Source: Candidatus Anaeroferrophillus wilburensis
Lineage (GTDB): Bacteria; Desulfobacterota; Anaeroferrophillalia; Anaeroferrophillales; Anaeroferrophillaceae
Assembly (NCBI GenBank): GCA_016934315.1
Contig: JAFGSY010000006.1
Coordinates: 1-64,000, forward strand
Direction: 5' to 3'
Length of the DNA stretch: 64,000 nucleotides
The position numbers and the translations under genes are program-made. This document shows positions 1 through 8,848 of this stretch, in pieces. Below the pieces are notes generated by a model that saw nothing but the letters and a program-made list of their open reading frames with translations, was not told the origin of the DNA and searched no databases. Position 1 is the first letter of the stretch. Each line of letters opens with the position of its first letter.

Positions 1-1479
1 AGCCTCGTAAGCTATCGTTATCTGTTGAAAACAGTCGTCGCCGTGGTCATCGTGCTGGCCGCGACGATCTCCTACTTCAGCATGAGGTACGGTACGGTCA
101 TCGACTACAACATGATCGGCAACATCCTCGAAACCGACATCAGGGAGGCCGGTGAACTTCTCAGCCTCCCCCTTGTCCTTCATTACCTGCTTTTTGCCGG
201 ACTTCCCCTGCTCCTCCTGCAGCAGGTTTCCATCAGGTGGCGCACCCCACTGAAGCAATGCGCCATCAATATGGCCGCCGTCACCGTCGCCCTTGCCATT
301 GCCGGGATAACGATCTACGGCAACTACAGCAGCCTTGTCCTTATCGGACGCCAGCACAAGTATCTGCGGATGGTCATCAACCCCACCTATGGCCTCTATT
401 CGGCGAAAAAATACTACCAGATACAACACAAGGTGGGGCAAACGGTCACCCCGATTGCTGAAGATGCGGTCCTTGAGAAGCACGGCATCAGCGGAAAGAG
501 GAAATTGCTGGGTATCGTTGTGGTCGGTGAGTCGGCCAGGGCAAAGGAATTCTCCCTCAACGGCTACCAGCGTGACACCAACCCCTGTCTTGCCCGGGAA
601 CAGGCGGTGAGCTTCACCAAGGCCTACGCCAGCGGCACCTCAACCGCGGAAGCCCTGCCCTGCATGTTTTCCCACCTCAAAAGGGAGGAGTATTCGGCCA
701 AAAAAGCGGCCGGTTATGAGAATATTCTTGATATCCTCCAGCGCCTGGGGGTTGCCGTACTCTGGCGGGATAACAATTCCAGCTCTAAAGGGGTAGCCAA
801 ACGAATCCCCTATGAAAAGATCCTGCCATCGTTGATTCCGGCCGGCGAACAACCCGACCTGGTCCGTGACGGGGAATGTTTCGACATGGCCCTGCTTCTC
901 AACCTGCAGCAGGAGATCGACCAGAATCCAAATGACAACATCCTGATTGTCCTGCACCAGAAAGGCAGTCACGGGCCGGCCTACTGGAAGCGCCATCCGG
1001 ACAGTTTTTGCCGCTTCACCTCCGAATACCGGGGTAATGCCCCCCAGAACAGTCTGACGGCCGAACTGATCAACGCCTATGACAACACCATTCTCTACAC
1101 CGACTACTTCCTCGGGCAGACCATCGCCCTGCTGAAAAAGAATGCCGCTGATTACGACACCTTCCTGCTCTATATGTCCGATCATGGCGAGTCACTGGGG
1201 GAAAAGGGGATCTACCTCCACAGTCTTCCCTATTTTATGGCTCCCGAGGAGCAGAAGCACATTGGCGCCGTCGTCTGGCTGTCGGAAAGCTGCGCCCGTA
1301 ACCGGGGGGTCGCCAACCTGAAAACCCTCCTGGCACGGCGAGAACAGCCCATCTCCCATGACCATATCTTCCATTCCCTCCTGGGCATCTACCATGTCAG
1401 GAGTACCATCTACAAACCACAGTTGGATATCTTCCATATCGACCAGAGTGATGTACCGTGGAGGGGTGGTTTGGGATGA
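1..1479 (+). CDS. eptA: Lipid A phosphoethanolamine transferase (EptA family), 5' end cut by window edge
   Basis: The frame is open from base 1, so the true start lies outside the window; 492 residues are visible. The N-terminal part is hydrophobic (remaining membrane helices), followed by a periplasmic sulfatase-fold catalytic domain. Visible motifs are GESAR near residue 176 (metal ligand Glu), the GTSTAEALPCMFS segment near residue 212 carrying the catalytic threonine, and SDHGESLGE near residue 394 (Asp/His metal ligands). Family members move phosphoethanolamine from phosphatidylethanolamine to lipid A or LPS core at the inner membrane, altering surface charge. Roughly the first 50-60 residues are missing compared with full-length EptA (about 545 aa). 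It is alone on its strand and ends before a strong hairpin. Confidence 0.88.
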   Translation, partial: SLVSYRYLLKTVVAVVIVLAATISYFSMRYGTVIDYNMIGNILETDIREAGELLSLPLVLHYLLFAGLPLLLLQQVSIRWRTPLKQCAINMAAVTVALAIAGITIYGNYSSLVLIGRQHKYLRMVINPTYGLYSAKKYYQIQHKVGQTVTPIAEDAVLEKHGISGKRKLLGIVVVGESARAKEFSLNGYQRDTNPCLAREQAVSFTKAYASGTSTAEALPCMFSHLKREEYSAKKAAGYENILDILQRLGVAVLWRDNNSSSKGVAKRIPYEKILPSLIPAGEQPDLVRDGECFDMALLLNLQQEIDQNPNDNILIVLHQKGSHGPAYWKRHPDSFCRFTSEYRGNAPQNSLTAELINAYDNTILYTDYFLGQTIALLKKNAADYDTFLLYMSDHGESLGEKGIYLHSLPYFMAPEEQKHIGAVVWLSESCARNRGVANLKTLLARREQPISHDHIFHSLLGIYHVRSTIYKPQLDIFHIDQSDVPWRGGLG

Positions 1480-1522
1480 ACTGGTTTTTTGATCTGGCTG
1501 GGGCTGGAAAGATTCAAAAGAA

Positions 1523-1554
1523 AAGGCGCCGTGCATAGAACTGCACGGCGCCTT
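1523..1554. terminator. Bidirectional terminator hairpin between eptA and the cbcL-like gene
   Basis: A perfect 13-bp inverted repeat (1523-1535 with 1542-1554, arms rich in GGCGCC) closes a 6-nt loop. It sits between two convergent genes (eptA on plus, cytochrome on minus), the usual place for a shared terminator. Confidence 0.75.
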
Positions 1555-1586
1555 CGTTGTTGAGCGGGGAAAAGAACGTTGGTAGG

Positions 1587-3461
1587 CTAGCCTAAAAGTC
1601 CCCAGCCTAAGAGCAGCAGGCAGATTAAACCCGCAGCCAAACCGGCAAAGCCGAGGAGCTGACCAATGGCTTCCCGCAGCACACCGGGATATTTGGTGAC
1701 CAGCTGATCCAGCTTACCCTGGGCCTTGAGCCGTTCATACTGTTCCGGTCGTTCTTCCTCCATCTCATAGCCTCGCAGCACACCATTAAAAATCACCATA
1801 TCCATGGGGAATTTTTCCGGACGGATATGGGTGTTGAAAAAGTGCACCGTGAAGATGAATCCGGAAGCCAGCAATGCTTCGTCGGAATGGACAACGATGG
1901 CGACGTTGAACATCCAGCCGGGCAGGAAGGCGGAGAAGAATTCCGGTATCCACAGCATCAGGCCGGTAAAGCCGATGGCGAACATCCCCCAGAAGACGGC
2001 GATGAAGTCAAATTTTTCCCAGTAGGTCCAGCGGTCGAAACGTGGCAGCCCACCCATCCCGAAGAACCATTTGAACATGCCGGTGATGTCGTCAAGATCT
2101 TTTTTGCGCGGACAAAGGGAGTCAGGTCCAAACAGTTTTTGCAGGAAGGTTTCACCGGTCTGTTTGATGAACAGGTAGTAGATCACCCAAAGCAGCGTGG
2201 TGCCGAAGTAGGAGAAGGTCACCACCGCGGCCCAGCGGTGAATAAGGCCAGCCATCTGCGGGCCGCCCATCAGATCGGCAAGGCTCTGGGCCCAGGGGGC
2301 ATGGTTGAACTTCAAGGGCAGGCCGCTGAGTACCAGGGCAATGAAGCTGACCATCATGGCAAAATGGAGCAGGATTTCAAGGAAACTGAACCGTTTGTAG
2401 AATACCTTCGGGTTGTGGGCATGGGGAACAAAGATACCCTGCTTGCGCAGCTCGTTCTTTTCAATATAGCTGCGAATCAGCCACAGAACGGTATGGAACC
2501 AGAAGAAGGCAAAGGTGGAAACCAGCAGGCCGGTCATGGCGACAAAGGTCCAGTAAAGGAGCGGGTAGTTCTCTTTATCGTGGTAATCAGCGTGCGGCAT
2601 GTACTTGGCAAAATTGGCATTGGCTTTCGGGTGACAGGCGCCGCAGGTTTCAACCAGGCCCTCGGGCGAAACGGATGATTCCGGGTTATCAGTGGGCAGC
2701 TGTTTATGAGCCGTATGGCAGTCGGCACAGCCGGCAACATAGGCTGCTCCACCGAGATGCTCGACCTTGCCATGGTAATCATGTTCGTAGGTTTTGAAAG
2801 CCAGGGTATAGACATTATTGCGTTTCATCATTTCACTGTCGGCATGACACTTTTGACAGGATTTGGTATGGAATTCGCGGGCTTCCCGGGCGGTGTCCGA
2901 GTGGATGTCCGTGACATGCTGCTCCTTGATGTCATGGAGTCCATGGCAGTCGGAACAGGAAGGCGAATCCGGGTTGCCAGCCAGCAGCCCTTTACCATGA
3001 ACGCTTTCCAGGTAGTCGCCGCTATCATGACAGCCACTACACATCTGGATAACTTTGGTTTTATCTCCCCTGAATGACTGGGATTCATGGATGTTGGAGT
3101 GGCAGTCGGTGCAGGTGACATCATTATCCGCATGAACGGAAAGGGTGTGCGCCTTGGCTTCGGCCTTATGGCAGAAGCCGCAGTTAACCGGCTGCATGGG
3201 AACTTCGCAGTCGGCATGTTTTTCCAGGTCGTAGATGTCACGGTGACAGCTGGTACAGGCATTGGTCCCATGAGAAGAAGCAGCAAATGTCGAGTTGCTG
3301 ATCTCATCGTGGCATTCCAGGCATTGACCGACTGAAATACATTCCAGGCAGATCTCTTGGGCCGCCTCTTTTGCCCACGAGTGCATGGGGGAGCCGAAGG
3401 CACAGAGGAGAACCAGAACCAGTGCCAAGAACCCACAATAGTTGGTCGCAAATTTCTTCAT
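1587..3461 (-). CDS. cbcL: CbcL-like nine-haem cytochrome c / membrane cytochrome b fusion
   Basis: 624 aa. A signal peptide (about residues 1-30) is followed by nine CxxCH haem c motifs between residues 47 and 277. From about residue 300 there is a membrane domain with several helices and histidines typical of di-haem b-type (HydB/NarI-like) subunits. This nine-haem c plus b-type architecture is that of Geobacter CbcL, an inner-membrane quinol oxidase needed for respiration of low-potential extracellular acceptors. Start: ATG with GGAGCGGGG upstream. It is transcribed alone, downstream of the atp genes but separated from them by a terminator. The assignment is by architecture; I could not align it. 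The alternative is a Cbc-type quinone:cytochrome protein with another partner. Confidence 0.75.
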   Translation of the reverse strand: MKKFATNYCGFLALVLVLLCAFGSPMHSWAKEAAQEICLECISVGQCLECHDEISNSTFAASSHGTNACTSCHRDIYDLEKHADCEVPMQPVNCGFCHKAEAKAHTLSVHADNDVTCTDCHSNIHESQSFRGDKTKVIQMCSGCHDSGDYLESVHGKGLLAGNPDSPSCSDCHGLHDIKEQHVTDIHSDTAREAREFHTKSCQKCHADSEMMKRNNVYTLAFKTYEHDYHGKVEHLGGAAYVAGCADCHTAHKQLPTDNPESSVSPEGLVETCGACHPKANANFAKYMPHADYHDKENYPLLYWTFVAMTGLLVSTFAFFWFHTVLWLIRSYIEKNELRKQGIFVPHAHNPKVFYKRFSFLEILLHFAMMVSFIALVLSGLPLKFNHAPWAQSLADLMGGPQMAGLIHRWAAVVTFSYFGTTLLWVIYYLFIKQTGETFLQKLFGPDSLCPRKKDLDDITGMFKWFFGMGGLPRFDRWTYWEKFDFIAVFWGMFAIGFTGLMLWIPEFFSAFLPGWMFNVAIVVHSDEALLASGFIFTVHFFNTHIRPEKFPMDMVIFNGVLRGYEMEEERPEQYERLKAQGKLDQLVTKYPGVLREAIGQLLGFAGLAAGLICLLLLGWGLLG

Positions 3462-3579
3462 AATAATCTTACCCCGCTCCTTTTTATGTCCATAATGACT
3501 TGCTGGGTGTTATTTTCTTATATGTGTAATAACATATATGCAATTCAATATTTTGTATACATGGGTGCTGTAAAATAAA

Positions 3580-3606
3580 GCAGGCATCTAAAAATTCGAT
3601 GCCTGC
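3580..3606 (-). terminator. Terminator of the atpZ-I-B-E operon
   Basis: A 9-bp perfect stem (3580-3588 with 3598-3606) with a 9-nt loop. Read on the minus strand it is followed by a T-rich run (TTTATTTTA), as expected for an intrinsic terminator after atpE. Confidence 0.7.
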
Positions 3607-3653
3607 GACTGAACTATACTTGACCGAAAGGGGTTTGCAAAAAAGCAAACAAA

Positions 3654-3977
3654 TTAGATCTTCAGAACCAGCATCAAAGCAATAACCAAAGCATAAATAA
3701 CCAGGGATTCGATCATCGCCAGACCGATAATCATCGGTGTGGTGATTTTGCCAGCAGCGCTGGGATTCCGGCCGATACTGTCAAGTGCGGATTTGATTGC
3801 CATTGACTGACCGAATGCGCCACAGGATGCAGCAACGGCGATGGCGATAGCCGCGGCATAAGCAAATGCCTGGCCGCCCATACCACCGGTAGCTCCTTCA
3901 GCAGCCATGGCGGCGGTTGCCAGTCCCAAGACTGCCAACGTGGTCAACAGTTGAGTCATTTTTTTCATCAGATTCAC
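3654..3977 (-). CDS. atpE: ATP synthase F0 subunit c
   Basis: 107 aa, longer than the usual 75-90 because of an N-terminal hydrophobic extension (residues 1-26, ending AMAAEG) that looks like a cleavable signal. The two-helix hairpin follows, with the polar loop GRNP at 69-72 and the ion-carrying Glu90 in helix 2. The membrane c-ring carries H+ or Na+ during ATP synthesis. Gln57, Glu90, Ser91 and Tyr95 fall exactly at the spacing of the Na+ ligands Gln32, Glu65, Ser66 and Tyr70 of the Ilyobacter tartaricus ring, but Leu92 replaces the threonine found there, so coupling ion is open. It is the last gene of atpZ-I-B-E, with a good Shine-Dalgarno (GAAGGAGG). Confidence 0.93.
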   Translation of the reverse strand: MNLMKKMTQLLTTLAVLGLATAAMAAEGATGGMGGQAFAYAAAIAIAVAASCGAFGQSMAIKSALDSIGRNPSAAGKITTPMIIGLAMIESLVIYALVIALMLVLKI

Positions 3978-4012
3978 CTCCTTCCAAAATGGTTTATGGT
4001 ACTTTTCCTATC

Positions 4013-4720
4013 TTAGTGATCGTGGGAAATTGCCCCACTGAAATAGGCCATGGACAACAGGATAAAAACAAAGGTCTGCACAAAGGCAACGAAGAGCCCC
4101 AGAAAGGCAATGGGAATGGGAACCAGAAGAGGTGCCAGCATGATGAAAATCGCTGCCACCAGATGGTCGCCCATGATGTTGCCAAAGAGCCTCAAGGAGA
4201 GAGACATGGGCCGGGCGAGATGACCGATGATCTCGATGGGAATCATCAGCGGCGATAGCCAGAGAAATGGTCCGGTAAACTGACGTAAGTATTTCGCCCC
4301 ATGTTCCTTCCAACCAAAATAATGGGTAAGGCCAAAGACCGTAAGGGCGCAGGCGGCAGTGGTGTTGAGGTTGTCAGTGGGCGGGTTCATTCCAGGTACC
4401 AGGCCGGCCAGGTTGCTGAACAGAATGAAAAAAACCGAGGCGCCGATAATAAAAAGAAAATCACGGGCAACCTCGGCTCCCAGGGTGTCACTGATGAGCT
4501 TGAGAATAACTTCTACTATGGATTCAAGCAGATTCTGCAGGCTGAATTTGCCATCAGGAATCAGATGGTCTTCCGGGGTTCCTTTACGCAGTTTGGCCGT
4601 GCCGACCAGGACCAGAGCAACAATGATCAAGGCAATGAGAATCGCATTAGCGACATAAGCCGGCAGGTGGTTTAGGCCGGGAATAAGATCGGCAAACGTG
4701 ATAATGGGATCATGATGCAT
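4013..4720 (-). CDS. atpB: ATP synthase F0 subunit a
   Basis: 235 aa, full length for the family, with five to six predicted membrane helices. The conserved helix segment SLSLRLFGNIMGDH (residues 173-186) contains the essential Arg177 that contacts the c-ring glutamate during ion translocation. It is the stator channel subunit of F0 in the inner membrane. It sits 35 bp upstream of atpE and 50 bp downstream of atpI. No F1 genes (atpA, D, G) are in the window, as in other lineages where F0 and F1 operons are separate. Confidence 0.95.
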   Translation of the reverse strand: MHHDPIITFADLIPGLNHLPAYVANAILIALIIVALVLVGTAKLRKGTPEDHLIPDGKFSLQNLLESIVEVILKLISDTLGAEVARDFLFIIGASVFFILFSNLAGLVPGMNPPTDNLNTTAACALTVFGLTHYFGWKEHGAKYLRQFTGPFLWLSPLMIPIEIIGHLARPMSLSLRLFGNIMGDHLVAAIFIMLAPLLVPIPIAFLGLFVAFVQTFVFILLSMAYFSGAISHDH

Positions 4721-4770
4721 TGAAGAAAACCTCCCTGAGTTTTTACATTCTTAATGAGGATGGCTGGTAA

Positions 4771-5199
4771 TTAGCTTTTAGGTTTCAGGGTGCCAAACAT
4801 GCCGGTGAACACTGCATCCGACAGGATTGCCACAAACATTGCCGAAAAGCCGATCAAGAAACCCACCGGCTGACATATTTTCGGTACCAGCAGGACCAGA
4901 GTGATGATGACTGAAAACATGGTGAGCGCTGATATCTTTAAAACAAGACGGGGCGATATGGTAATCTCCTCCGGTCCTTCAGTAGGGCTGGTGAAAGCCC
5001 CGTGCATGGTTTTTGCCAAAAAATGAAAATAGAGGAAGGCCAGCACTCCGCCCGCCAAGGCATCCAGGCCACGGAACAAAGGTTGTTTCATCATAAAAGC
5101 AGTAACCGCTATCAGTATTCCGAAGGCAACAATCAGCTTTTCTATCCGCTTCAGCCGTTTCAGTTCTAAATCCTGGTCGGCACTCTGCTTTCCTGCCAT
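4771..5199 (-). CDS. atpI: ATP synthase subunit I-like membrane protein
   Basis: 142 aa with about four hydrophobic helices after a charged N-terminus. I chose the ATG at 5199 because an AGGAG lies 8 nt upstream; an upstream in-frame start at 5238 would overlap atpZ deeply and lacks that signal. AtpI proteins help assemble the c-ring and lie at the head of F0 operons. Position between atpZ and atpB supports the call; sequence conservation in this family is low, so the name depends largely on context. Confidence 0.75.
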   Translation of the reverse strand: MAGKQSADQDLELKRLKRIEKLIVAFGILIAVTAFMMKQPLFRGLDALAGGVLAFLYFHFLAKTMHGAFTSPTEGPEEITISPRLVLKISALTMFSVIITLVLLVPKICQPVGFLIGFSAMFVAILSDAVFTGMFGTLKPKS

Positions 5200-5203
5200 C
5201 TGC

Positions 5204-5455
5204 TTACTCCTGATTGTTCTGCTTTTCCTCTTTTTCAATCTCTTTCAAGGCATAAAAAAGACGCTTGAAGCCGGAGACAACCCCACACAGCATCATGAAG
5301 ATCGTCAGCCAAGGACTGGTGTCAAGCCATTTGTCAAGATAGTAGCCGATAGCCACACCGATGGCCACCGAAATCCCCAGCTCCAAGCCCACCGTGCCGT
5401 AGCGGCTTACTTGATTAAAAACCTGCTTGTATTTTGGTGCTTTGTCAACTGGCAC
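5204..5455 (-). CDS. atpZ: AtpZ/AtpI-type F0 assembly protein
   Basis: 83 aa, starting with GTG. Two membrane helices are visible. The first helix has the small-residue pattern GLELGISVAIGVAIGYYLD and is followed by a short loop rich in Trp and Thr, typical of the F0F1-ATPase gene 1 (AtpZ) family, which is implicated in Mg2+/Ca2+ transport or c-ring assembly with AtpI. It is the first gene of the F0 operon; its end lies 4 bp before the chosen atpI start. Start choice is less certain than the identity. Confidence 0.75.
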   Translation of the reverse strand: MPVDKAPKYKQVFNQVSRYGTVGLELGISVAIGVAIGYYLDKWLDTSPWLTIFMMLCGVVSGFKRLFYALKEIEKEEKQNNQE

Positions 5456-5566
5456 GAGAGTTGATGTCCCTTAGTCGGGCAACACCTTCTGGCGCCTTGC
5501 CCCGGTCGCTCATTTACTGTTGCATGGTTTGGAAAAGAACATCTGCGGTGCTCAAAGCACGCATCC

Positions 5567-5594
5567 CTTATCACAAGCTTCCCGGCAAAGTCAA
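5567..5594 (-). promoter_or_regulatory. Candidate sigma-70 promoter for atpZ-I-B-E
   Basis: On the minus strand TTGACT (5594-5589) is separated by 16 nt from GATAAG (5572-5567), about 110 bp upstream of atpZ. The -35 is good and the -10 is weak. The site touches the 3' side of hemL's flank, and read-through from hemL is an alternative. Confidence 0.35.
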
Positions 5595-5605
5595 GATGAA
5601 AGTAA

Positions 5606-6901
5606 TCATGAGGCCGACAACTCGGTAAGTGTTGCATCCAGGGCTGTCAGCGTCTGTTCCAGATCGTCATTGGTATGGGCGGCTGAAAGGAAACCGGCCT
5701 CAAACTGGGAAGGTGCCAGGTAGATGCCTCGCTCCAGCATGCCGGCAAAATAGCGGGCAAAGAGAGCGGTATCCGACTCTTGGGCCTGCTGGTAATTATA
5801 GACTTCAGTGTCCGTGAAATAGGTGCAGAACATGGAGCCGACCCGGGTGCAGTAATGGGGAACCTGGTGGCTTTTTAACAGCTTAGCTGTTTCCCGGGCT
5901 AAAAAGGCGGCCTTTTCTTCCAGTGCCGGATAGGGGTTTTCCTCTTTGAGAACCTGCAGCGTTGCCCGTCCGGCTGCCATGGCCAGAGGGTTGCCTGAAA
6001 GCGTTCCAGCCTGGTAGACGCTGCCCAGCGGGGCCAGTTGAGACATGATCTCCCGGCGGCCGCCAAAAGCACCCACCGGCAGGCCGCCGCCAATGATCTT
6101 GCCAAGGCAGGTCAGGTCAGGATTGATATTGTAAAGCGTCTGGGCACCGCCGTAGGCAACCCGGAAGCCGGTCATCACTTCATCAAAAATCAACACGATT
6201 CCCTGCTTGGTGCATCGTTCCCGTAATCCTTCGAGGAAGCCAGGAACGGGGGGGATGGTACCCATGTTGCCGGCTATCGGTTCAACAATAATGGCGGCGA
6301 TATCACTGCCAAACTGGTCGATGAGGAGGTCAACGGAAGCCAGGTCGTTGTAGGTTGCCGAAAGGGTCAGGCTGGTGAATTCTGCCGGCACTCCGGAACT
6401 GTCCGGAACACCAAGGGTAGTCGCCCCCGAACCGGCTTTGACCAGCAGGGCATCAACGTGGCCGTGGTAGCAGCCGGCAAACTTGATAACCTTCTTGCGG
6501 CCGGTTGCCCCACGGGCCAGGCGGATGGCACTCATGGTGGCTTCAGTGCCTGAATTTACCATGCGGACCATTCCCATTGACGGCAGAGCCTCGAGCAGTA
6601 GTTCGGCCATCTCAATTTCCAGGGTTGTCGGGGCACCGAAACTGGACCCGCGGGAAGCCTGTTCTTTGATGGCATGGGTGACTGCCGGATGGTTGTGGCC
6701 GATAATCAAAGGGCCCCACGAGCCGACATAATCGATATACTGGTTGCCATCAGCATCAAAAATATGCCCGCCACGGCCGCGGACAATAAACCTGGGTGGC
6801 AGGCCGACAGCGCGAAATGCCCGTACGGGACTGTTGACTCCTCCGGGAATTACCTTTTGAGCCCGGGCAAAAAGTTTTTCCGACATGGTTGATTTCATCA
6901 T
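5606..6901 (-). CDS. hemL: Glutamate-1-semialdehyde 2,1-aminomutase
   Basis: 431 aa, the family's normal length. It isomerises glutamate-1-semialdehyde to 5-aminolevulinate, the haem/corrin precursor, in the cytoplasm using pyridoxal phosphate. The PLP lysine is Lys268 in the segment [17 protein letters not shown], and the class III aminotransferase motifs ([10 protein letters not shown] at the N-terminus, [21 protein letters not shown]) are all present. It lies upstream of the F0 genes on the same strand with a gap of about 150 bp. A haem precursor gene among haem-rich cytochrome genes is fitting, though hemL is usually housekeeping. Start ATG 6901, or the second ATG a few codons in. Confidence 0.96.
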   Translation of the reverse strand: MMKSTMSEKLFARAQKVIPGGVNSPVRAFRAVGLPPRFIVRGRGGHIFDADGNQYIDYVGSWGPLIIGHNHPAVTHAIKEQASRGSSFGAPTTLEIEMAELLLEALPSMGMVRMVNSGTEATMSAIRLARGATGRKKVIKFAGCYHGHVDALLVKAGSGATTLGVPDSSGVPAEFTSLTLSATYNDLASVDLLIDQFGSDIAAIIVEPIAGNMGTIPPVPGFLEGLRERCTKQGIVLIFDEVMTGFRVAYGGAQTLYNINPDLTCLGKIIGGGLPVGAFGGRREIMSQLAPLGSVYQAGTLSGNPLAMAAGRATLQVLKEENPYPALEEKAAFLARETAKLLKSHQVPHYCTRVGSMFCTYFTDTEVYNYQQAQESDTALFARYFAGMLERGIYLAPSQFEAGFLSAAHTNDDLEQTLTALDATLTELSAS

Positions 6902-7177
6902 GAGAGTTCTCCTAGCCTGGTGGGCAAATAGTCCATTGTAACAACGATGGGCTTACCTTATCTGCCGGCCGAAGTCAAGGGGTGATAGCCACTGATATTC
7001 ACTTGCGCCATAAATCCTTCCTGTGCTAGTATCCCCAAAGGTTTTGGTGGGGAATGCACGCTATAATTTCCCGGCGTTGCCATGCTTTCAGTACCCACCA
7101 AAAAAGGGTTGTCAAACGGTTCTTAAAGGGTGGTTGGCGGCGCTGCCGGCCACTGACATAATATATGGAAAGGGTAG

Positions 7178-8611
7178 ATGGTGAGAAATTTACAGGTACT
7201 TGGTGTCATGCTCCTGCTGCTGGTTTTTCTCGTGGGGCCTGCGGCAGCCAGCAGCGCGGGGAAATCGCTTCATATTTTCTATTCGGGCGACGAGCGCGGT
7301 GCCGTCACCCCGTGCGGTTGACAGAAAAATCCGCGTGGCGGTCTGGCCAAGCGAGCAACATACCTAGATGAAGTGAGACAGGAAGCGGGTCCCCTGCTGG
7401 TGGTCAATGCCGGCAACCTGCTGTTCCGGCGGGAAGAGGTGAAACCTGAAAAAATGGTGGAAGCGCAGCTGACTGCCGACCTGATAGTGGCCTCGTACAA
7501 TACCATGGGGTGTGATGCCTTTAATGTTGGCGCCTATGATCTCTCCCTGGGGATTGATTATCTGATGCAAAAAAAGGCCAAGGCCCAATTTCCCTTCCTG
7601 TCGGCAAACCTTTGTGATCGGCACGGCAAGCTGCTGTTTCAGCCTTCGTTGATGAAAACGGTGCAGGGAGTCAAGGTGGCCATCTTTGGCTTGCTGTCCG
7701 ATGATGTGAAGCTTGATAAAGTTGCCGGCGGCAACAAAATTATGGTCAAAGATCCCTATGCTGTGGCAACCGAGCTCGTCCCTGCATTGAAAAAGGCCGG
7801 CGCGGATTATGTAATTCTGTTGACCGATATGGTGGGTCGTGATTGCCGGCGGCTGGCCCAGCAGGATCTGCCCATCAACCTCATTGTCGGCAGCAGCAGG
7901 AAGAATCAAATTTCCCTGCCAATTAACATCAATCAGACCTATATTACTCATCTGGACCGGGGAGGAAAGAGTGTCGGCTTGTTGGAAGTCAAGTTCCTTG
8001 ATGCGCAGGGGCTGATGGCGTTGCCGGTGGCTGAGCGGATGAAAGGCAGTGAAGTTGGTCGCTGCTTCTACCTCAATAAGTTTTTCCAGTTGCGGCTTTC
8101 AATTCCCGATCACCCTGTTATTGCTCCGAAAGTCGTAGCTCTGGCTGAAAAGATCAAACGTCTGCAACAGGTGAAGGCAACCCAGTCGATGACCATTCCC
8201 GGCAAGAAGTCCATGGGGGTTGATGGCGGCAACCAGTATGTTGGGGTCGAGGTCTGTGCAAAATGCCATCAGGATCGCTATGCATTGTGGCAGGCAAGTG
8301 AACATTCTCGGGCATACCAAGCCCTGGTCAAGAAAAATCAGCAATTTGATGCTGACTGTATTGCCTGTCATTCTCTGGCTTATGAACGGGAGGGCGGTTT
8401 TACGGATATGAAGCATATTGGTTTTTATACCAATGTTCAGTGTGAGTCATGCCACGGTCCGGGGCATCTGCATGTATCATCCGATGGCGACCCGAAAAAA
8501 ATCGTCAAGGAGAGAAACGAGGCAATTTGCCTCCAATGCCATATCTCGGAAAAAAGCCCCGATTTTGATTTTGAAACCTATCAGATAAAGGTGTGCGGTG
8601 GGGCGAAGTAA
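7178..8611 (+). CDS. Selenoprotein: UshA-like metallophosphoesterase-fold domain fused to tetrahaem cytochrome c554-like domain
   Basis: 477 aa if the in-frame TGA at 7319-7321 is read as selenocysteine (Sec48). A signal peptide (residues 1-28) leads into LHIFYSGDERG and then TPCG-U-QKNPRGGLAKR. A UshA/5'-nucleotidase-like domain runs to about residue 340, then a C-terminal domain with four CxxCH motifs (CAKCH, CIACH, CESCH, CLQCH; about residues 360-455) like cytochrome c554. The metallophosphatase signature TNDxHG is degraded (SGDERG; a later AGD reads AGN), so a redox role is more likely than phosphoester hydrolysis. The same frame and codon pattern continue across the TGA, and a SECIS-like hairpin follows. 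Start: ATG 7178 or the adjacent GTG 7181 (better spaced from GGAAAGGG). A TATAAT lies at 7062-7067. A paralogue is at 36278-37609. Confidence 0.85.
7332..7353 (+). promoter_or_regulatory. Bacterial SECIS-like hairpin of the first UshA-like selenoprotein
   Basis: CGC (7332-7334) pairs with GCG (7351-7353). After one G.A mismatch, TGGC (7336-7339) pairs with GCCA (7346-7349), leaving the apical loop GGUCUG (7340-7345). The loop begins 18 nt after the UGA, within the range known for bacterial SECIS, and contains GGUCU as in the E. coli fdhF element bound by SelB. Confidence 0.75.
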
Positions 8612-8646
8612 CCCACCTGCCTGCGGATGGTACCCATAATCTATGG

Positions 8647-8683
8647 AAAAACGGGAGCAGCCTTTGCAGCTGCTCCCGTTTTT
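8647..8683 (+). terminator. Intrinsic terminator after the UshA-like selenoprotein
   Basis: An 11-bp perfect stem (8651-8661 with 8669-8679), extended by A/T pairs on both sides, with a 7-nt loop and a run of T to 8685. It lies 35 nt after the stop codon and could also serve transcripts from the minus strand, since A's precede the stem. Confidence 0.85.
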
Positions 8684-8848
8684 TTGTGGCCGTCGGAGAT
8701 GGTACTAGCAATTGCGGGGGAGGGGGGGCAGGTAGCAGCCGGTGTCCCCCTTTACGGTCCTCAACTAAGTGCCATGCTCTTGTGGTCCCTGGGGCCTATG
8801 GGCAGTGAACTTTGCCTGTCTGTCGTCCATGGTGGGAGTGGCCACAAA
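8683..8848. other. Candidate structured RNA or long-range hairpin, function unknown
   Basis: No credible gene. Bases 8683-8691 (TTTGTGGCC) pair perfectly with 8840-8848, extended by two G-U pairs. Inside, ATGG (8699-8702) pairs with CCAT (8827-8830), and GGGGGA (8716-8721) pairs with TCCCCC (about 8745-8750). The resulting about 166-nt closed structure resembles a free-standing small RNA in size. I found no core motifs of RNase P RNA, SRP RNA or tmRNA, and cannot confirm 6S RNA. Orientation is undecided: on the minus strand the RNA would run straight into the terminator at 8683-8647. Confidence 0.35.

Noticed and set aside
5407-5637. Small minus-strand frame between atpZ and hemL
   Set aside because: Overlaps the atpZ start, has no family features and lies over the probable atp promoter.
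7165-7371. Separate small gene before the UshA-like protein
   Set aside because: It is in another frame, without similarity; the frame starting at 7178 gives a signal peptide and the conserved PCG-U motif leading into the long frame.
8683-8848. RNase P RNA, SRP RNA, tmRNA or tRNA-Sec
   Set aside because: None of the invariant core motifs could be found on either strand.
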